Source: Calonectria ilicicola
Taxonomy: Eukaryota > Ascomycota > Sordariomycetes > Hypocreales > Nectriaceae
NCBI GenBank assembly: GCA_020809705.1
Contig: CP085831.1
Coordinates: 3,410,001 to 3,474,000 of the forward strand
Length of the DNA: 64,000 bases
Direction: 5' to 3'
This document shows positions 32,553-44,700 of this stretch, piece by piece. Below the pieces are notes generated by a model. That model had not been told where the DNA came from, did not search any database, and worked only from the letters and a program-made list of their open reading frames with translations. Position numbers and translations under genes: made by a program. How positions within the stretch are numbered: position 1 is the stretch's first letter; each line of letters begins with the position of its first letter.

Positions 32553-32779
32553 TAGTTTATATTGTATGGTCAGGCCCTATCAGATGATCGATTGTGAGTT
32601 GGAGGGTCCTCGATTAATACCACACGGAAGAGGAATTTTGTGGAGGAAAATTAGTCAGAATGTCCAGAATACAGAATTTGCATACAACTAAATTTTTGCT
32701 AGATATTCTGTTTTTATTCCATCTTTGCGGTGGCCTCATGAACCACTAACACCTGACCCGCCGTGGGCATTTTCAGCTA
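32553..32779. terminator. Short convergent 3' region
   Basis: 227 bp between the stops of the plus-strand regulator and the minus-strand TPR gene. It must hold both polyadenylation regions; no strong AATAAA element stands out. Confidence 0.3.
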
Positions 32780-34507
32780 TCAATGACAACTTTTACCGTT
32801 TGTTTTATTGTCCGACGCCAGAATCCCTCCTCGACAAAAGCATGAGGAAGCGATCTTAATATCTGCTTCCGCAGCGGCAAGAGTCAACTGTCGTCGAATT
32901 ATGTTGGCCTCAGCGTCGCGTCCAAGCCGCACTAGGCACTCATGGTAGCCGTGTAGTGCCCATATATTGTTTGGATGTTGGTGTGATCGTTTGGGTGTGG
33001 GGTGAAGTCCAAGATCCTCCGCGTAGGCAATAGCAGCGTCTTCGACATGTCCCTGCTCCAGAGATAGCGCTGCAAATGGATGACGAGCTGGTAACATCCA
33101 CCCCCAGGGTTCTGCAAAGGGGAGCTCGTCTTCAAGAGAGATGGCATCACGCAGTCTCTTGAAGGACAGTTCGTAGTTGCCACGTCTGTACTCAATCTCA
33201 CCATCCAGCATGGCCGATGCTATCTTCAAGATGTCCACAATTTTGTTGGGAAAGTCAAGGCGGGTTGGCGGAACGAGCTTAGAGGCTTGTCTGAACAACT
33301 CGTGCTCCTTGTCGGCTTCCTCTACCTCGCCCGTTGCAGCATGTGCAATGGCTTTGCCGTAGTGTCTCATAACATTTGTCACGCAGTAAAGCTCCTTGTC
33401 ATCTTCCAGGTTGAGCGCTTTGAGCTCATCCCACATACCAAAGCGGATATACACATGGACGCGAACAGCCTTGAAGAATTCCATCCAATCCGCAAGCGCG
33501 GGCGTTTCTACACGAAGGAGGTCTTCCGTGATGGTCTTTTCCATGCGCTCAGTCGCATCAAGCGCTGCCTTGGACTTTCCACCCAGCATGGCTGCGTAGA
33601 TGAGCGAGTGGTAGTCATGGAGCCGATAGTAGCTATAAAAGGTCAAGCCGCCGTTTTTTGCAAAGTACTTGTCGTCTGCAATGGTTGCCTTGAGATTGTA
33701 TTCGACTGCTCGACGATAGTCACCTACCAGCACGTCGATGTGGGCAGGCATGTGATATGTGTGGCCGGTATCCGGGATCAGATTGCGGATCATGTCTGCT
33801 GCATGCAGAGCTGCCTCGGGCGTGGCAGACATTTCCATGAGATGTATGTACATGTGAGCAACACCAGGATGCTTTTCAACGCCTGGCATCTGCAACGCAT
33901 GCTCTAGAAGATCCCTTAATTCAAATACGGGACTGGTAGGAATTGGCTGACCATCGGCGGTATTAAAGAGTTTGCGAGGAGCAACATTCATCAAAGCATC
34001 CGCAAAGAGTGTGATGAGGTTGAAATCTTGCTCGCCCAGCCGCCGATGTACATCCCTCATGGCGTCAGCATACGCTCTATCGCAGGCTGCCAGGTCCCGG
34101 TCGAGATTGTCGTTAGGGAAGCGAGGTTGCAAAGCTTCTATTAAGGCTTTCTCCCATGGTGTTGTATTCTCTACTCTCTGCAAAGCCTGTTGCGAGTATT
34201 TGTAGGTCGCTTTGATGGCTTCCTCTCGATCTTTTGTATCAAATAGCCTCCATGTTTTGTTGTAGTTTGAGCCAGAACAAAAAGAGATACCCCAGTATGC
34301 GAGAGCAAGGCTTTCATCATGAGCGATGGCTTGCTTATAGCATGTAATGGCTTCATCGTGATTGAAGCAGTACGTCCACACCATGGCACGGTTGAACCAT
34401 AATTGAGCTTCCGAAGACTGGGTACTGACTTTGATCTCGAAATTTCCTAGGTCATAATAAGGGTCGCTTGAGGCTCTGGGAGCTGGGATAGGTGAATCTG
34501 AGCCCAT
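32780..34507 (-). CDS. TPR-repeat protein, bacterial-like, intronless
   Basis: 575 residues in one exon. The N-terminal repeats carry the TPR helix pattern (LWFNRAMVWTYCFNHDEAITCYKQAI, shown here as its core CFNHDEAITCYKQAI). The middle has conserved His-rich strings HPGVAHMYIHLMEMS and DTGHTYHMPAHIDVLVGDY, suggesting a metal or ligand site, with more TPR-like helices after them. The C-terminus ends in IKIASSCFCRGG, a Cys-containing tail typical of bacterial members of this family. The biochemical role of the family is not established. Absence of introns and bacterial-like motifs suggest horizontal origin. Lies between the short regulator and the TauD-type dioxygenase. Confidence 0.85.
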   Translation of the reverse strand: MGSDSPIPAPRASSDPYYDLGNFEIKVSTQSSEAQLWFNRAMVWTYCFNHDEAITCYKQAIAHDESLALAYWGISFCSGSNYNKTWRLFDTKDREEAIKATYKYSQQALQRVENTTPWEKALIEALQPRFPNDNLDRDLAACDRAYADAMRDVHRRLGEQDFNLITLFADALMNVAPRKLFNTADGQPIPTSPVFELRDLLEHALQMPGVEKHPGVAHMYIHLMEMSATPEAALHAADMIRNLIPDTGHTYHMPAHIDVLVGDYRRAVEYNLKATIADDKYFAKNGGLTFYSYYRLHDYHSLIYAAMLGGKSKAALDATERMEKTITEDLLRVETPALADWMEFFKAVRVHVYIRFGMWDELKALNLEDDKELYCVTNVMRHYGKAIAHAATGEVEEADKEHELFRQASKLVPPTRLDFPNKIVDILKIASAMLDGEIEYRRGNYELSFKRLRDAISLEDELPFAEPWGWMLPARHPFAALSLEQGHVEDAAIAYAEDLGLHPTPKRSHQHPNNIWALHGYHECLVRLGRDAEANIIRRQLTLAAAEADIKIASSCFCRGGILASDNKTNGKSCH

Positions 34508-35884
34508 TGTGTTGGCTATTCTTATCGTGAACTGGTGAATTTGGCTGCGAGGTTAACAGTCAACCGCCAGGAAAATCCAAGATAAAGTACATGTGGGTCT
34601 TTTACGAGTTGCACACTGTCCTGATTAGAGACGCCTTGGCCAATAAATGTAACCACTATTTGAGACTAAGCCCAAACGACGACTGTTCAAGGTCCCGGAG
34701 GGTTTTCCGCACCCCACAGCGGATAGTTTTCAGCTAAGCAAGCCACCATTCCAATCATCTTCACAACAGGGCGCAGGTGACCAAAACCTATGGTACAGAA
34801 TTGTAGTAGGATAACGCTACGATCCTAATCGTAAGCGATATGGAACACAAAATAGTTTATTCTGGGTTTATTTGGTTTGTCTTTTGTACTTTTGTATTTT
34901 ATCATTTTTTTCTGATGGTTCTGTTGGGAAAAGCGATCAAGGATGGAGGTTTATGTGCACAACATGACCCCAGTAATTTCCACTACCGTCGCCCGCTACG
35001 CTCGAGCGCCCACCCCTCCATTATCCACGACAACAGACCAAATCTGTTGATGCAAGGGGCATAGATGCTTGGTTTATATTCTTTTGAATATAAGCCAAGT
35101 ACATGTGGAGCAAGAAATACGCTCTAGGGTTGGTAATTTCATGTTGATTAAGATCCGCTTCCCCAATTCGCGTAGTTTGAAGGAGCGGCTGCGCATCATT
35201 GAACAGGACTTCATCAGCTCCCATCATTGATTTATGACAGCATGCTTCAACGAACGTATCGTCAAAGGGTTTACTTGTAAGCTAAACCTCTTGTTAGTAG
35301 AAATCGCATGCATCAGCCTAGGATTCCATGTAGCGCTAATGCTGCGTGCAATTGCAATGAGGGTCTTGGTACGCCTCTGCAACCCTTACTGGATACTGGG
35401 CTCATATTTAGTTACTAGTCATCGTGTCGCAAGGCATAGATAGAAATCGTGGGGAAAGTTCGGCATGATGGGATATCTCAATTGTGGGGATTATGGACTT
35501 CCCCCAATGATGCCATGGCTACATAAAAGCACGTATTTTCTAGTCAGCATGACGTTTCGACACCGAATACGCACAATCCCCGCACGTTGACTGTTCTGCA
35601 TTGAACGCCACACCCTAGCTACGTATAAAACAACCGAATACTGTCCGCGTCCCTAGATATGGGTGTAAAAGAACCCTCCGAGTAGCTCAACCTATTGAAT
35701 CTAGCTGGCTTGGACCCTGAAAACTTCTTTACTGGCGCCCAGAGCGACAAAAAAGACCTGATCTTTTATTTTGGATTTGACATCATCTCACACAAGGTGA
35801 CCTATATTTCGGGTTCCATTTAAATTTACGGCACAAAACATATCAAATTCTCCCCAGGGCTACACTGAGACGTGTACCAATACC
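34508..35884. other. Intergenic region with hairpin
   Basis: 1.4 kb between divergent TPR and dioxygenase genes. It contains an inverted repeat at 35068-35099. A 68-codon minus-strand frame at 35021-35227 reads smoothly but matches nothing I know. Both promoters must be here. Confidence 0.4.
35068..35099. repeat. 14-bp inverted repeat with 4-nt loop
   Basis: Arms CTTGGTTTATATTC and GAATATAAGCCAAG pair over 14 positions, with one G-T wobble, around a TTTT loop. It could be a hairpin in a transcript end or a relic of a small transposon; no target-site duplication was seen. Confidence 0.5.
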
Positions 35885-37300
35885 ATGTCAACCACGACAG
35901 TCACCTGGGTCACTCCGGCCGCCCAGCCACCCCCTGGCCAGCCTGACATCAACTACGCCCCAGACTATGAAAAGTGGCAGGCCCGGGCCGCTAAGAGACT
36001 TGCCGCGGGCAATCTCCCTACCAAGGTACCTGAAGGATTTCCAGAACAGCTGTCTGGAGACGTAGTTTGGGAGGGCGCAACTCTGGCCGAGACGTATGAC
36101 TGGACGTATGTTCTGAACCCTGAGCAACTGGCCGAGATCGATCAAGCTGTCGCCCACTTCAAATGTTCGTGTCCCTAATCTAAGTCTCTATGGTTGTTTG
36201 CGAGAACTAATTAGATCAATAGCACTCGGCCTTTCTTATGGTCATATTAGCGCCGATACATTCCCACTACCAACTCTCCACTCTGAGCTTCGGCGCTTGT
36301 CCAATGAGCTACACAGTGGCCATGGCTTTTTTGTCATCCGTGGTATCAAAGTTGACGAACACACCAAAGAAGAGAACGTCATCATCTACACCGGAATATC
36401 GGCTCACATAGCTGCACAGAGAGGCCGACAAGACCATAAATTCAACGGTAAACCTGCCGATGTGGTCTTAACACATGTAAAAGATCTCAGCAAAGCCGAT
36501 CCAACCAAGATCATTGGCAGCCCTGCTTATACGACTGATAAACAAGTCTTTCACACTGACTCAGGCGACATTGTTTCACTATTCGCCCTTGAGACGGCCA
36601 AAGAAGGAGGCGCCAGTAAGTTGACAAGTACATGGAGGGTCTACAATGAGATTGCCCGAACTCGACCCGACTTGATTCATACTTTATCTCAGTCGTGGGA
36701 TATGGAGGTGTATGTTATCCACATCACAGTTATTACATTTACACCAGCGAACTAATATGTTGCTTAGCTTCGAAAAGGCCGACAAACAATGGATGGAAAG
36801 ACCGCTGCTGCATCTTTTGCCAGCTACTGAAACTGCTCCTCAAAGAGTCTCGCTGCAATACGGGCGACGATACTTTGTAGGATTCGGAGCGCTGCCACGT
36901 AGTGCTGATATACCCCCCATCACAGAAGCACAAGCCGAGGCTCTGGACACTTTGCATTTTATCGGCGAAAGGTTTTGCGTCAACACAGAATTTCAGAAAG
37001 GCGACATACAATATGTGAACAACTTGAGCATCTTTCATGCCCGAGATGGGTTTGTCGACCAGGGAGAGAAGCAGTAAGTGGAATATCACTGCAACCGGTA
37101 CGAAATAATATGAGCTGACAATAGTACCACTGTGCAGACGTCATCTACTCCGACTTTGGCTGCGCGACCCTGAAAATGCGTGGCACACACCTGAGGTCCT
37201 GCAAAAAAGATGGGATCAAATATACAAGGGTGTTGGGCCTGAGACTGAAGTTTTCCCGGTGGAACCATATATTCGCAGTGCAGCAAATAAGGGTCGATAG
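35885..37300 (+). CDS. TauD/TfdA-family Fe(II)/2-oxoglutarate dioxygenase
   Basis: Non-heme iron oxygenase. Four exons separated by introns near 36166-36221 (donor after HFK), 36708-36767 and 37076-37136. The iron triad is visible: His and Asp in QVFHTDSGD, distal His in LSIFHARDG. The 2-oxoglutarate-binding Arg lies in RHLLRLWLRDPEN at the start of the last exon. The GHGFFVIRG strand and a long N-terminal lead are typical of the fungal subgroup. Known members hydroxylate taurine, sulfonates, chlorophenoxyacids or secondary-metabolite intermediates. Its place beside a rhodanese makes a sulfonate substrate attractive, but this is inference. About 390 residues. Confidence 0.87.
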
Positions 37301-37734
37301 GTAGTCGCAAATAAATCTAGTGCAAGGGATATTTGAATGTTATGATACACCCAAGATTATCTGAAGCGAATATTAACGAATCAAAGAAGATCGTCAAAAA
37401 GGACAAATCTTAAATTGTTGCCAATGAAACTATCTAGCACTCTTTTCTATTTGGAGGTTAGAGAGAAGTTCACTAAATCCGGATCATTAAATGAAGGGAG
37501 TATCTTAAAGTTTGAAGAAGATGAAAATTAAATTTCACTCAGTTCTGACCGTGAGTGGATTGCGGTCACATTGCGGCTGATGGTCTAAGGTATGCTAACC
37601 TAGGGATGGCCTGCTCACACAACTTGATCCAGAATGATTGACCTGCATGGCAAGCTTCTGCATAGCCAATGGCTGGACATATTATGAATATTCATTAAAA
37701 TGGCCTAATAACTAATAAGAGCGACTCCTACTCT
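37301..37734. other. Intergenic region
   Basis: 3' ends of the dioxygenase and of the minus-strand gene converge here. Nothing else was seen. Confidence 0.4.
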
Positions 37735-40155
37735 CTAATTGTTATCGTCGTCGCTATCGTCGGGCATGCGGATCATGATCCCTTGCGATCTCATAAGATC
37801 GAGGTAAGTTTGCGCACTTTCCTCCAAATGCCTAGTCTATTTTATCGCATTTTCATAAGATTCCCTGTCTGTCCGCAGCAAGTTCATGCCAATCTCAATC
37901 AATATGGCCTCATCTATTCCACGGAGACTCATTGTATGGTCCATTATACGACTCCAGAACTTGTTCAAATTGCCATACATCTTTTCGATCTCTCCGTATT
38001 GCTTCGTAATAACTGTAAACCCACTCATAGCTTTGTCAACAGTGGCTATTTCCGATCCAGCCTTAAGAATGGCGTTCCGAACTCTGTCGACATTTGAACT
38101 GACAAAGGCGGTGGTAATGAAGCCACCAAAGAACAAAGGTCCACCACTAAAAAGCAGCGACGGTTTCATATCTGCCACGCCAGCGAGGACACCAACTATA
38201 TCTTCGTATGTAGTCAGCAGACTTTCAATGTCTCGATAGCTTGGACCAAACTTACCAGCTAGAATAGTCACAAGACTCACCCAAATTGCCACTGGGACCG
38301 ATTCCAAAGTATCCTCCTGCTGTTTGAAAATCATGTTTAGCTCTGTTAACTTGACATTGAGTATACAAGCCTGTTGTTCGAGATCCTTATATACACCTTA
38401 TAGCCGATCGGCCATAGCCGTAACAGGCTCTTGGCCGAGTTTCAACTTTTGTGTCAAAATTTTGGACCATGCGTTGGCTTGATTGATGACCCTTTTCCCT
38501 AGCTTCAACGCTGTTACCCTCTCATTTTCTATGTCCTTCTCTTCGTTCTCTTTTATAGTATCCTTAATCAGTTTCAGAAAGATGCCATGTGTGATTGCAA
38601 ACTTTTTGATGGTATCCACCGCAACATAAAGTGCGATCTGACTGTCGAGGTACCTAACCTTGAGGGATTCAGTCAGTGTCAAGAGGTCCAAGATGGCTCC
38701 TGGAGAGGCTACACCAATGTTAGTGACACCTTCCTGGGCTATCCATCGAACCCATTTTGTATTGACCACCATCTCACTCCTCCCATCCACGAGTGCTTCA
38801 GAGGTATGAATAGTGGATGCGATACGTCGGTATAGATACCCGTCCTTTTTGGCGACGACCAGACCAATGTCGTTGGCTGTATACTCTATGAACGCATCAT
38901 CCTGTCCTGTGGTGCACTTATTGCCAATGGTGTAGGTGTAGCTTGTAAAATCTGGTGCAATATCCCACAGATTGTAGTCTCGGTCATAGCCAACAAACCT
39001 TCCGTTGTTGTATGCGATGCGTGACCAGGAGGGTGCATTGGCTGGAGATTGATTTTTGACTTGGTAAGTCATAGAAGAAAATGAATTGCTGACACGAAGA
39101 TATTCTTGCTCAAGTACCTGCAGTTCTCCTTTTGAAGTGAGTAGTACAAGCTTGAAACTGAGGTCTGAACCCACGACTGGTAATGTAGCCCATGGGCTTT
39201 AAAGTGTAGGTTAGAATCCGAATAATAGCGCGGATGATCCTTTCATAAACAACTTACACGATTCCTGCAAGGTTGTTATATGGGAGGGCCTTATTGCCCA
39301 AGAACTCCCAAGTCTCATGGTAGATCTTTGGCCAGTGGTCAAGTGTTTGTTGCGGAAGCGCGGGATCGCCCCTTTCTCGACACCGGCGAACCCAGAGCTT
39401 GGTTCCATTTGCAATGAATAGGTCTCCCCGATATGGAAAGAAGTGCGTCGCGCCCTGGGATGCGTCGAAGCCTTCGGGAAGCTTGTCGAAGAATTTCCAA
39501 GTATCTGAGGTTACGCCACCGGCAGGAAAACCGCCAGACGTCCTGTGGATGTACACAACGTTTTCGCCCTTGAGCCCGACAATCGGTGCAGTATTGAGCG
39601 AACTATTGTAGGTGGCCAGCCCCCGTAATATCTGCAATATTGTCTTAGTATCCTACACCTGGTGTCTTTGAATGAGCTTACTTGGATAGCATCAAATGCA
39701 CCAACAATCGGCTTAGCCGCTTTCGTCATCTCCTGCAGGATCGTGGCTTGACTAATGATGCCTTTGGGATCTTTTGGGAAAAGCTCATCAGCGACTTCAC
39801 CCGCTCTGGTTTTCGGGTTAGTTGAAACAGCTATAAAGTTTGCTAAGGCAACTTCAACCACCTCAGACCACACCGGACCAACGTCAAGCGTAGTGTTTGT
39901 CTTGTCGATGCTAGTAAATTGCGCCTTGAGCGACTTGGTCGTAGTAAGCGCCGAGTCAAGAAGCACCGTAAGCTAAGTGAGTTTAGCAGTGTCACAGGCT
40001 CTAACATGTGATGGTTCATTTGCCTTTTCGCACTCAGCCCGAGGAGCTGCGACTTCATCTGCGAACGTGGAATTCTCCCGAGACCCGGGAAACTGGTCCT
40101 TGTCTTGACTCGCGATGGCCTCTGTGGCGGCAAGTGCATTGTGGAGAGGCATCAT
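37735..40155 (-). pseudogene. Unknown large protein: propeller-like part plus helical hydrophobic region, with in-frame stops
   Basis: I do not recognise the family. From an ATG at 40155 one frame runs to a TAG at 37735, with two good introns (donor GTAAGC after ...FDAIQ near 39690; donor GTAAGT after ...LAGIV near 39255). Three stops interrupt it: TAG 39973, TAA 38398, TAG 37837. The first could lie in an intron (branch-like GCTAAAC before the acceptor) and the second in a 54-nt GTTACG...ACAG intron; the third has no good splice solution. If translated, a short helical start is followed by a beta-rich, propeller-like part with repeated W and LW strings (TWKFFDKLPEGFDASQG, LFIANGTKLWVR, YDRDYNLWDIAPD), then long amphipathic helices, two hydrophobic stretches (at about 38250-38298 and 38100-38160), and an acidic tail DDSDDDNN. 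The layout recalls helical pore-forming proteins, without sequence proof. Divergent from the next large gene. Confidence 0.55.
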
Positions 40156-41765
40156 ATTGAAAGGGTTTTATGCGGACAGGTGGGACACAGAATATTCACC
40201 TTGGAATTTAAAACGTGATAAGAGTAGTAGAGAGAGTGAATGTTGCGACAAGGGTAAAATCCCGTTATATAAACATCGCTTTGCTCAACCTCATAAAAAT
40301 GCAAACAGTAGCTTCTTCAGAATGTGAGCCAGTCTAATGAACGAACAGGTGATTGATTCTAGTCCTTTTATCAGGGTACACAGATATTGCAACCCACACA
40401 CGTGTGGGCCTTACTTAGCTGTACTGAGACAGGCCTTTCCCCTTAGTGGTTAGAGGGCTCACGAAAGATCCTATAGTTTACCGTTTTTGTGGACTATGGG
40501 TTGATAATGCATTTATTCATACATCCGCCATGGCAAAAGTTGTTGCTGATAATTTGGGTAGCACACCTCTTTTTCCATGCAGAAACCTCTAGGGTACGTC
40601 ACTGTACGCATCCGCTGAAAACGATGGGCATTAGCACTTCTTATAATGCTTACATATCTTAACCTAATTGAAATAAATCTTGAGAAAAGAACGAATATGT
40701 GCCTATCACCGAAAAAACAAGCCTCAATAAATATTTGAAGTAATCCCCTCAACAGCACTCACTCACTAGTTCCGTACAGGGGCCCTGCCGACCCATGTAA
40801 ATATCGCACTCTCGCACCCCCCATAAAAGCACTAGGCCAATCTATCTTACCATTTGTTGATTAGTGGCCATGAGAGAAAAGACCGGAAAACCAATAGTGT
40901 CTACCCACCCTCAGCCACTCGCCTATTTTTTACTTTTTGGACGAACGTATCGCGCACCTGATAGGGCTGTTGGGATGCACGGCTTTGCTAGTAAGGCAAT
41001 AGATCTTACCCTGGTCTTTCAGCTTCATGTATTAACTGGGTTGGTCTGAATCTGGCCATTTGCGCTTCCATGCCGTATGCCGACCTCGATAGTCCCCCAA
41101 GTACCCATCGCGTCCGTCATCCAATCCACCTTCCGGCTTTTGACGTTCAGCATTCGCAAGTTATTTTCCTGTTTCTCTCCAATAAAATAGTTTTTATCAC
41201 TATGTTTGCTGCTCAGCTGGCCTTGACTACCCCGATCAAGCCCCATGAACGTATAGCGAGTGCGATAACATTTTCTGCTTTCATGTGGTTCGCATCTGAT
41301 GATATCTGGAACAGCTTCGCTGTGTCACCTATGAGAGATAATTTAATTTAGTCTACTGCGAGGGTATTGGTCATTAGAAACTAGTAACCATCCTGAGATA
41401 TTTGTGACAAGATACGCTGTTAATTACCGACATTGAATTGATTTTCACCTCACCTTGTGGCAACGGACTAGATTTAGCGCGGCTAGTGATATGTACCCAT
41501 TCACAGGCCCAGAGTAATTAGCTAGATTCCAATTAGTTCTGGGAAATGGCTGGATCTGGAGCCTCTAGTGGCTGGCTAGACTGGAACCGCAAGGCAAACT
41601 TGAAGAGAAAGCTAGATCGAGTGTGCTAGTGGCTGAAATAACACGTGTTTTCGACTGCACCTTGTTTTCGCTCCGGATTTCTGCCAAGTTGGTTTTGTTC
41701 TTTTGTCATGTTCGAGTCTATGGGAATTTACAAGTTTCCCAGCTACAATTTGGTATCTCATTAAA
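40156..41765. promoter_or_regulatory. Shared upstream region of the divergent unknown pair
   Basis: A 1.6-kb region between the two unknown large genes. The open frames inside it are short and not protein-like. It must contain both promoters; no operator motif was recognised. Confidence 0.4.
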
Positions 41766-44700
41766 ATGGCCGACAACGCCAAGGGGGCCAACGGCCTTGA
41801 TCCCAACTGGGCAAAGGCAGAATTAGTAGATTATAACTTTACAGAATCTTCGCTTTTTCGAATTGTCCTGTCCGAAGACGGGAAAACGACGTACTATTAC
41901 ATCGCTCACCGCTGTGCAACATTAATCCCCACCCAACAACGTGGAAAGTTGGAGGCCTATACCGGGAACATTGATGATGATGATATTGATGCAGCTCTGA
42001 AAGCTGACCCACCAGAGAATATTCCAGATGAATGTGTATTTGATGGCACACCAAACATACAGCAAGCATTCGCCCAGGTTTCTGCCTTGTCAGCTGTTTC
42101 CGTCGTCGAAGGCACCGGTGCTACCGACAACATTATTATCCATGCGGAAGACCTTGTCATCTACACTGGAAGCGTTTTTCACTTCCCTGGAAGGAATGTC
42201 ACAATTATTGCGCGGCGTATTATCCTTGTGCCTCCTCAACTAGACTGGTCTGCTTCAAGTGACCCTCAAGCGTCCCAGGATATGGTCATTTTCGATTGCG
42301 TGGGTAATGACGGATTATCAACGGCGAAACCACAAGCTCCACAGAAAACCAGCGGTGCCTCAGTGGACGGCTCTATTCAAACCTCAGCTGAAGCGGGTGT
42401 GATAGGTGCTAATGGCGAGGCTGGCGTGAATGGTGGGACCTTTTTTCTTTGCGCTCAGCTGCTTTCCCTAAACCAAACCACATCCAACTATGGAATTTCT
42501 CTCCAATGTAGTGGAACAAATGGAGGGGATGGCGGAAGTGGTGGAAACGGTGGAGTCGGTGGGAATGGAGGCAACATCTATTGCCAATTCATGCCATCCC
42601 CAACGACGCCGAGCAAATTTGCCACTCCAGTACAAGTCCTGATGCAGGTGAAGGGAGGCCAAGGTGGCAGTGGTGGTAGTAGCGGCACTGTGGCCACGAC
42701 AAACGCCAATGGCTCCACTGATACTATAGTTGGCCAAGATGGTTCAATGGGTACTCCTGGCACCTCTGGGGTTGATGGCCAACAGATCCAGATAGACAAC
42801 GCCTTGTCCCTTGGAGCTTTCAGCCTGGCTCTGAAACCGGCTTTCGTCCAGATGATCATCCGTCGGTTGTGTTTTGAATATGATGTGCTTTTTGCTTGTT
42901 ATTTCGATCTAGTATCGAACAAGGGCAAAACTGTGGAGCGCCTTCGTTTTGAAAAGACCTATTCTTGGGTTCAGCAGCTTTATCCGGCGGCAATGACCAA
43001 ATATGTCCCGCCCTCTGGCGTCCTCGATGGGGACGAAGAAACACTACTCAAAGGAGTGGAAGGTCGCTTTGGGGCCGATTGGGGCGCTCCAGAAGAAAAT
43101 GTAGCTCGACAACTCATGGTTATCGCATTTCAGAATTTTACTTCACTTGGCGGCAGCGATGTGCCTCTTGAACCAGCGCTTTGATTTCATCCCGAAAACT
43201 GATTTCGCAAGCTCGAATTTAATTCAGATTGCCACTGCAGTCAACAATGTTGAACAGAGACGCCAGCAGCTGCAGACCGAGATTGCAAACAGCAGTGATG
43301 ATTCGATGCAGACGGCTGATCTGATACAAAGCTTTCAAAATTATGTCAGTAATATTGACAAGAGTCGCATGGAGGCATCAGACGCTGTGAATAAAGCCAA
43401 AAGTCTTGTTACCGGTCCTGCTGGTCTCCTTAATCGTGTGAAATCAACGACTACACAATGTTCCGCTGCGATAAAAGCTGCAAACTTGGAGGCCGCTATC
43501 ACGTCGAACTTCTCATGTCCCAATATTGAGACAATTATTGAAGTAGTGGCGTCATGTCTAATAATTACCCCCGAGGAGGCAGCCGGAATCCGTTCTGGAG
43601 ATATAATCTCCATCGCACCGTCAGGGATGGACCTCTTTAATACCATCCAGGTCTTGGGTGAAGTTCAGAAACCAGACATACAAGTGGTGTTCAACGTAAT
43701 AGAAAATGGCTTGGGCGATGCAGACATCATCAAACAAATATCACAATGCACAGCCAGCTCGTCAGAGAGTGAGCTGAACGTTGTCATTATTGAAAAACAA
43801 CAGTTTGACGAGTTGTACACCAAGTACTTTCCTGCCACGGCGCCGATTTCGGTCAAAGATGCTTGGGATGAGTTATTAAAATTAGCAAAGCAGCTTCAAA
43901 AAGCGCTGGTAAAATACCACAGGGCATTAATCCGTCAGGCTCAAGTGGAGTCTTATTTTGCTCAGTGTCAAGTTGCAATTGCGCAATTGCAGGATGATAC
44001 AAGCATAGTACCAGGCGTCAAAAATCAGCTGTTTATGCAAATGTATGACGAATCTTACGTGCAAGAAAAGTCTGGCGCGGCACATGGTTATCTCAAGATT
44101 TTGCGCACAATTGTGGCCCTCAAATTAATCCCAACAACCATTACACGCTCACTGTTACGTCTTGGTTGCTGGGATAATATCACCGGTAGCTTTTTCAACA
44201 ACATCATTTTGCCACAATTCCAGGCTGAAAATAAAATCTGGAGAAAAGGGCATAACGTACACTTCCCTATATCAACCCATTTGACTGGTGAACTTCCTTT
44301 GGAAGACTATCCTCATATCTTTGGATTCACAGAGGAGAAGCCAGCTACACCAGGTGAAAAGCCAAAGCTGGTTCGCACAAATCCAATGAAGCCATTCAAA
44401 TTGAACATCACGCCGAAGAATTGCCAAAGGTTACTGGGAATCGATCTCAATGTTCAATGTGATGTGCGTATGGAGAATTGTAGGGTAGTGCTTAAAGGCG
44501 CTCAGCTTCATCAGCAGCCGTTGTCGAACCCGGCCATCGTCGACATCACAATTGCATTCCCAAAGCCTTTCATCGTTACCAACGGAGATATGGAGACTAT
44601 GGTTGATCCCGAGACAGGCCTAGAGGAATCGAGACCTGTCGCGTATACTTTTGATATTGAGCAAGTGCAAATAAGCTCTCAATATCGCTACAATCCAAAT

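Noticed and set aside
33287..33907. 206-codon plus-strand open frame
   Set aside because: Lies wholly antisense to the TPR gene, whose translation is clearly family-like; this frame is not.
35021..35227. 68-codon minus-strand frame with protein-like composition
   Set aside because: Short, overlaps the hairpin and matches no family I recognise; left as a note in the intergenic entry.
37837..39975. Stop-codon reassignment (TAA/TAG read as Gln) to explain the three stops
   Set aside because: Other genes in the window end normally at TAA or TAG with family-typical C-termini, so the code is standard here.
43179..43184. Programmed +1 frameshift at CTT TGA
   Set aside because: A 67-nt intron or an indel is simpler; no stimulatory element was identified. 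Kept only as a side remark.
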